A stretch of DNA of 46,988 nt, taken from Rhodoblastus sp. (GTDB taxonomy: Bacteria; Pseudomonadota; Alphaproteobacteria; Rhizobiales; Beijerinckiaceae). The notes beneath the pieces were generated by a model that was not told the DNA's origin, did no database searches, and saw nothing but the letters and a program-made list of their open reading frames with translations. The position numbers and the translations under genes were made by a program. The stretch spans positions 1,884 to 48,871 of the forward strand of contig JAGRKN010000239.1 in assembly GCA_020442275.1 (NCBI GenBank), given 5' to 3'. Numbering within the stretch: position 1 is the first letter of the stretch; the number at the start of each line of letters is the position of its first letter. Shown here piece by piece: positions 44,101 through 46,988 of the stretch.

Positions 44101-45828
44101 CGCCAGGAAGCTGCCGTCGCGCAGAAGCGTATGCAGGCCTTCGGCCGCGCCGCCATAGAAATCCGACCTGTCGGCGAGGTTGGGATAGCCGCACAGCAAT
44201 TCACCGAGATGGATCTGGTTGGAATAGCGTCGTCCAGCCTCCACTTTTGTCAGAACTGGTTCGGAATTGCCTTCCGTGAAACCGAAATGTTCCTCGACGA
44301 CATTGGACGCGTTGCGCAGGCGGTGCATCCACTGCAGCGACAGGGGAATGACGCCTTCATGCGCCGCGACGAGCTTCTTGAGCGCCTCCATCAGCGGCGC
44401 GCGCGCGGTCGGCGTATCCTCGTCCGTGCTCTGGGGCGTCGCGCGACGACGCACCTGCACCATCGCGTGCACGGCGCCGAGATCGATGCGCGGCGCTTCG
44501 CTGTCTTCGTCGATTTCCTGCGCGTAGACGCCCTTGTCCCAGTTTCGCGCGGGGCGGCGCCAGCGCAGCGGATGATTGATGCGCACGTCGCCCAGGATGC
44601 CGGCGCGCATCTCCATGCCTTGCACGAATTCCTCCGGCAGGCCTCTGATCTCGTCGTCCGTCAGGCCGGCCACGCGCAGCCCCTCCACCGTGAAGCCGAC
44701 GTTGGTCGCAATGCCGCCGGGCGCCAGCGCATCGGCGTGGGTGGTCGCCTGCAATGCGCCGAGAAATTCGGCGATGGCGGCCGCCGATTCGAATTGCACC
44801 ATCAGCAGGCAGCCGTGATCGATATCGGCATAGGATGTCAGTATGCCGCCCTGCACGTTGGCGGGATCGGCGAGCGGGGGTGTTTCCGGAATCGGATTGG
44901 GCAATTGTCGGCGCGCAGCAGGTTCGGCAGGGACTCTCTGGATCCAGCGGACAGCTTCGTCGAAGCGCCGCAGCGCGCGTTTGACGCCGAGTTGATAAGT
45001 CGGATTGCCGACCATCGGCAGGAATTCCGGCAGCAGTTCGTGCGCGGCGCGCAGCAGGATGTCGCCGTCGTCCGTGCCGTAGAGATAGATATCCGACAGG
45101 CGATGGACGCCCGCGAGAACGCGCATGCCATGGCGAAAAGCAGGGCGTCCCGCGTCCTCGATCTTCATTTCCTTTTCGAAGCCGGCGCTGGTCGGATCGC
45201 CCGGCACGCGTCCGTCGAACTCGAAGATCGAGCGAGCAGCGATCTGTTCCGCCGAGGGAATGCGCATGCGCGCCGTCAGCAATTCGCCATGCGCCGCCTC
45301 GTCGCGAGCATGGACGCGTTCGGCCATCTTCAAGTATCGGATATCGTCGACGGTGATATTGGGCGTCGCATAAAGGAAGGCCGCTTCGCTCTGCGCCGAC
45401 TTCAGCCACTCGCCCCATTTCTCATAGCTGTTTTCGTAGCCCAGCACATAGCCCTCGGTGTTGCAGAACACGAGATCGAGAAGCCGCGTCACCTTCTGCC
45501 AGATCACGCGCACATAGGCTTCCCACGAGCCGTCGAAGGTGACCGTCAGCAGAACCTTGTCGTCGCCATACTTCTCGTCCTCGAGCACCACGATCCCGAC
45601 CGAGTGGATGCGGCCGACGCGTTCGACCGCGTCCGAGAGGACACGAAACAATTCGTGCTCGTGCGAATCGGAGCGGCCGATGTGCAGGGCGCGCAGCACG
45701 CGCTTGACACGCGTCTTGTAGGTCACCGCGTCGAGCGCGGGCACGAAGCCCTTCTTGATCGTCGCCAGCACCCGGAAGTCGGAGGTTCCAGCAAGTCCGC
45801 CGGTCTTGACTGTCAAATCGCGGCGCAT
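41179..45828 (-). CDS. Giant fusion protein: unassigned N-domain, DyP-type peroxidase, P450-like domain, SGNH hydrolase
   Basis: One uninterrupted 1549-residue frame with AGGGGGA 5 bases before the ATG. Residues 1-310 are unassigned; the VLLTVTFDGSWEAYV block recalls the ferredoxin-like folds seen in DyP enzymes. Residues 320-830 are DyP-like: NVQGGIL, GFTEGNSEP (where DyPs have GxxDG), CPLHAHIRRTNPR with a candidate proximal His, IVRRGMSYG and GLVFMAYNANLGEQFEVIQ. Residues 850-1265 are P450-like: an I-helix-like FCAQTIAGAMMGF, then ELIWRTAV and KPGDVIVAGAV, and HACPG with the presumed heme Cys1228; a clear ExxR is not seen. Residues 1290-1549 are an SGNH hydrolase: AIGDSW (Ser1300), GGGGND (Asn1371) and NELHPTSDGY (His1521). 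No signal peptide is present. It may couple peroxide chemistry, oxygenation and ester cleavage on a lipid-like substrate, which is inference. Confidence 0.85.
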   Translation of the reverse strand: MRRDLTVKTGGLAGTSDFRVLATIKKGFVPALDAVTYKTRVKRVLRALHIGRSDSHEHELFRVLSDAVERVGRIHSVGIVVLEDEKYGDDKVLLTVTFDGSWEAYVRVIWQKVTRLLDLVFCNTEGYVLGYENSYEKWGEWLKSAQSEAAFLYATPNITVDDIRYLKMAERVHARDEAAHGELLTARMRIPSAEQIAARSIFEFDGRVPGDPTSAGFEKEMKIEDAGRPAFRHGMRVLAGVHRLSDIYLYGTDDGDILLRAAHELLPEFLPMVGNPTYQLGVKRALRRFDEAVRWIQRVPAEPAARRQLPNPIPETPPLADPANVQGGILTSYADIDHGCLLMVQFESAAAIAEFLGALQATTHADALAPGGIATNVGFTVEGLRVAGLTDDEIRGLPEEFVQGMEMRAGILGDVRINHPLRWRRPARNWDKGVYAQEIDEDSEAPRIDLGAVHAMVQVRRRATPQSTDEDTPTARAPLMEALKKLVAAHEGVIPLSLQWMHRLRNASNVVEEHFGFTEGNSEPVLTKVEAGRRYSNQIHLGELLCGYPNLADRSDFYGGAAEGLHTLLRDGSFLAVRKLRQDVQAFDTALDGAVSAVSAQGAALGREDLMAKMLGRWPADHARSGQPLADVFGSDPLSNDFHFDKDPKGTRCPLHAHIRRTNPRFVLPEAGARPPRIVRRGMSYGPALDRNEQDPTRKAAGYAQERGLVFMAYNANLGEQFEVIQSWISGGNSSGGYSGVSDPLLGLAEPGKKRFFRFEHDGKAIHMPLDGEDQLHVEPKPFIRLEWGAYLLAPSIKALELLKTRAAAQGARPLLTWSAEAGERKIAELREYERVHGADAALDAWKAVLEDPDFAADFTSASVWAAIRQNHGGLLRTPFGILVGDRDMVRDVFVNRDDTLTITGYLPRMNRSFGVLYLGLDPNQEDQAYERWSHACNDAIMAIDTHTAFEHARNAVSDAIRKLVEQEMSDARDDEAKRWELTVESRELVEPLLTHFCEEWFGMSESGGHFRRSGYRWDWTLDQPANYPGHFLSPSRYIFQPHPGHSVEQYGAAHGQSVRASMEAFLREFRDDIKAPVARAVLDSKEGEDDIDFCAQTIAGAMMGFIPTVEGNLRRILNEWLREGVLWKLRARFAGAPARDFSDACNRLAADFIPAFQLRAVPELIWRTAVVSHTLGAGDHKIRVKPGDVIVAGAVSATQQCLADGSRDYYHAFGGNRRAADHPTHACPGADPAIALMLGFFSALVESPLALRPGPGPLTISLEGPVVAAPAIVEKVADDRLFGLLAAETTTPILAIGDSWLTNLLFIPSLRAALQDRGYVDRFHMNFTQTGRLLRDMASPAALDDVSRFFDNLGSDETHPACILLGGGGNDVCQPTSDRAATPLYRLLKANGANEDEPLIETEVATFIDDELHGYFAKIVDRLRQSTDAPIVIHAYDHPVPDNRGLLGNKWLGPVFARRGMTDLTKNRKVMRDLIDRLNGAADRVATATPRARHVNLTGVLARDPRYANDYTTLWDNELHPTSDGYELLADEIVAAMQAMGIGQPIVA

Positions 45829-45856
45829 GCTGTTCCCCCTCGCATTTGAATCTGTT

Positions 45857-45946
45857 GGCCACGACCGCCGAGAAAGCGATCGTGGCCCGAATTGGCCAAA
45901 ACGATAGTGGCTTGAGACTTGCGCGAGGCAGTGTGAGGCGCCTCAC
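45857..45946. promoter_or_regulatory. Two palindromes upstream of the fusion gene
   Basis: GGCCACGA (45857-45864) pairs with TCGTGGCC (45880-45887) across a 15-base loop, and GTGAGGCGCCTCAC (45933-45946) is a 14-bp perfect palindrome. They lie in the 140-base gap between the Crp/Fnr gene and the fusion gene, both read leftwards. The first is 29-59 bases from the fusion ATG and could be an operator. The second, 23 bases past the regulator's stop, could be an operator or end that transcript. Neither matches the canonical CRP (TGTGA-N6-TCACA) or FNR consensus. Confidence 0.35.
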
Positions 45947-45968
45947 TGTCCCGCGTCGGCGCGACTTT

Positions 45969-46670
45969 TCAGCGCGACGTCGCCTCGGCGAGCGTATCGG
46001 CGCGCAGCACCGTGAGGCGCCGCCGCCCGAGAGCGATGACGCCTTCGCGCGCCCAGACCTGCAATTGCCGGTTGATCATTTCGCGCGACATGCCGACGCG
46101 TTGACTGATCTCGCTCTGCGACAGTTCCGCGGAATGGTCGGGCGCGCCCTCGGTCAGGCGGAGCAGTGTCTTGGCGAGCCGTCCCCGCAGATCCATGAAC
46201 ATGAGCTCTTCGACCTGTTCGGTCGTGCGGCGCAATCGGCCGGACACGATCTCGAGCAGCTTGATCGCGATCTCCGGCGTCTTCTTGAGAAGCGGTATGA
46301 AGTCGCGGCGCTCTAGCGCCAGCAGGCAGCAGTCGGTGAGCGCGGTCGCGTCGCCCGTGCGCGACATGCCGTCGAGCAGCGCGATCTCGCCGAAAATGTC
46401 GCCTGACTCGAACTGGTTGAGCACGGCGCTCTTGCCCTCGCTCGAGGATGTCGTCACCAGCACGGCGCCGCGCACGACGGCGAATAGGCAATAGCCGGGG
46501 TCGCCCTTGGAGAAGATCGTGGCGCCGCGCCGGAATTCCCGGGCCTTCGCATAAGCGGCGATCTGGTCTAGGGCGTCCCTGTCCAGCTCCCGAAATAATT
46601 CGTGCTGCCCGAGGATCGCTGCCTTGTTCAGCGCGGGCGTGCGAGGCTCAGGATTGGCGTGAAGGGTCAT
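45969..46670 (-). CDS. Crp/Fnr family transcriptional regulator
   Basis: A 233-residue DNA-binding regulator. The N-terminal cyclic-nucleotide-binding fold shows REFRRGATIFSKGDPGYCLF and the phosphate-binding cassette DIFGEIALLDGMSRTGDATA, with Glu and Arg-Thr at positions used by CRP for cAMP. A long dimer helix (ALERRDFIPLLKKTPEIAIK ...) follows. The C-terminal winged helix SQSEISQRVGMSREMINRQL is the recognition HTH. There is no N-terminal cysteine cluster, so it is CRP-like rather than an oxygen-sensing FNR. It lies directly upstream of the fusion gene on the same strand, about 140 bases away. The ATG is chosen by family length; upstream codons lack a convincing ribosome-binding site. Confidence 0.9.
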   Translation of the reverse strand: MTLHANPEPRTPALNKAAILGQHELFRELDRDALDQIAAYAKAREFRRGATIFSKGDPGYCLFAVVRGAVLVTTSSSEGKSAVLNQFESGDIFGEIALLDGMSRTGDATALTDCCLLALERRDFIPLLKKTPEIAIKLLEIVSGRLRRTTEQVEELMFMDLRGRLAKTLLRLTEGAPDHSAELSQSEISQRVGMSREMINRQLQVWAREGVIALGRRRLTVLRADTLAEATSR

Positions 46671-46988
46671 GGCCGATTGTTTTCCATCACGTTTCCGCCG
46701 TCGAGCGTAACACAGGCGGCGATGGCGCCAAGATGCGAACGCTGGATGCCCGACCGTGCGGGGCATCCGAGCCGTCATCTCGAAATGCCTTCGAATTGCG
46801 CAATCGTGATGCATCGGTGGGCAGCAGCTCGCGGCCGATACATTGCACAGACATCGATTGTTTGACGCGCGCGGACGCATGCGGCGCCCAACCGGCAGGC
46901 TGCGGGCCCGTCGGAGCAGAACCCGATCAATGAATGAAATGATATTTGTCAATCAAATACCGAATTGAAAACAAACGACTAACTGGCA
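46671..46988. other. Non-coding end of window, upstream of the Crp/Fnr gene
   Basis: I see no credible gene here. The stretch contains a hairpin, GGATGCCC (46744-46751) with GGGCATCC (46761-46768) and a 9-base loop, and becomes AT-rich after about 46925 (GAAATGATATTTGTCAATCA). It presumably carries the promoter of the Crp/Fnr gene. An open frame extending that gene to 46952 has no family support in its first 94 codons. Confidence 0.4.

Noticed and set aside
42286..45849. Very long open frame antisense to the fusion gene (over 1100 codons)
   Set aside because: High-GC genes with G/C-ending codons leave the opposite strand open. The translation is Arg/Ala/His-rich without any family motif, whereas the sense frame has clear domains.
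46925..46970. FNR/CRP-like half sites (TTGTCAATCAA) in the AT-rich end
   Set aside because: There is no proper dyad (TTGAT-N4-ATCAA or TGTGA-N6-TCACA); only an isolated half site.

Overview
The window is GC-rich bacterial chromosome with strongly G/C-ending codons. Gene families and intergenic repeats point to an alphaproteobacterium, most likely Hyphomicrobiales (Rhizobiales): proteins resembling the DUF6481 and DUF6492 families, a CGTCATTGCGAG-type palindromic repeat, an IS630-family element, an export protein of the Wza/GumB type and twin-arginine exported enzymes. This placement is inference from family recognition; no rRNA or tRNA gene is present to confirm it.

Layout. (1) 1-4010: the 3' end of a regulator/cyclase-type TPR protein, a DEAD-box RNA helicase, a Nu-class-like glutathione transferase and a secreted repeat-containing protein. 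(2) 4166-7662: glycerol catabolism (glpD and glpK, translationally coupled) and a small unknown gene. (3) 7845-11739: a metallophosphoesterase-like/radical SAM fusion, a tiny lipoprotein-like gene, a Tat-exported fumarylacetoacetase-family enzyme and a Nudix hydrolase. (4) 11766-12810: an intact IS630-type insertion sequence. (5) 12902-14609: universal stress protein, a small ORF and a DUF6481-type protein. (6) 14803-20136: an organic/sugar-acid metabolism region with RraA-like and DapA-like genes facing an operon of MaoC-like hydratase, acyl-CoA thioesterase and IlvD/Edd dehydratase, separated by palindromic repeats. (7) 20745-37650: an exopolysaccharide locus of the Wzx/Wzy type. It has a priming glycosylphosphotransferase, chain-length protein, flippase, epimerase, three GT2 enzymes, a WecG-type transferase, a polymerase/ligase, an outer-membrane export lipoprotein, a beta-barrel, an oxidoreductase, a DUF6492 protein and a GH44-like hydrolase. 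(8) 37651-46988: an AT-rich divergent control region, a class III cyclase-AAA-TPR protein, a 1549-residue multidomain redox/hydrolase fusion, and a Crp/Fnr regulator.

How the genes work together. The EPS locus covers the visible steps from the first sugar-phosphate transfer to export, but no tyrosine kinase or phosphatase is present. The last region could form a signalling module (cyclase, Crp-like regulator and the giant enzyme gene next to it), which is inference from adjacency.

The most unusual object is the gene at 41179-45828. It joins an unassigned N-terminal region, a DyP-type peroxidase region, a P450-like region with a cysteine heme-loop motif, and a C-terminal SGNH hydrolase in one polypeptide. 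I know of no described bacterial protein with this order; the nearest conceptual parallel is the peroxidase-P450 fusions of fungal oxylipin synthases. The second most unusual is the metallophosphoesterase-like/radical SAM fusion at 7845-9629.
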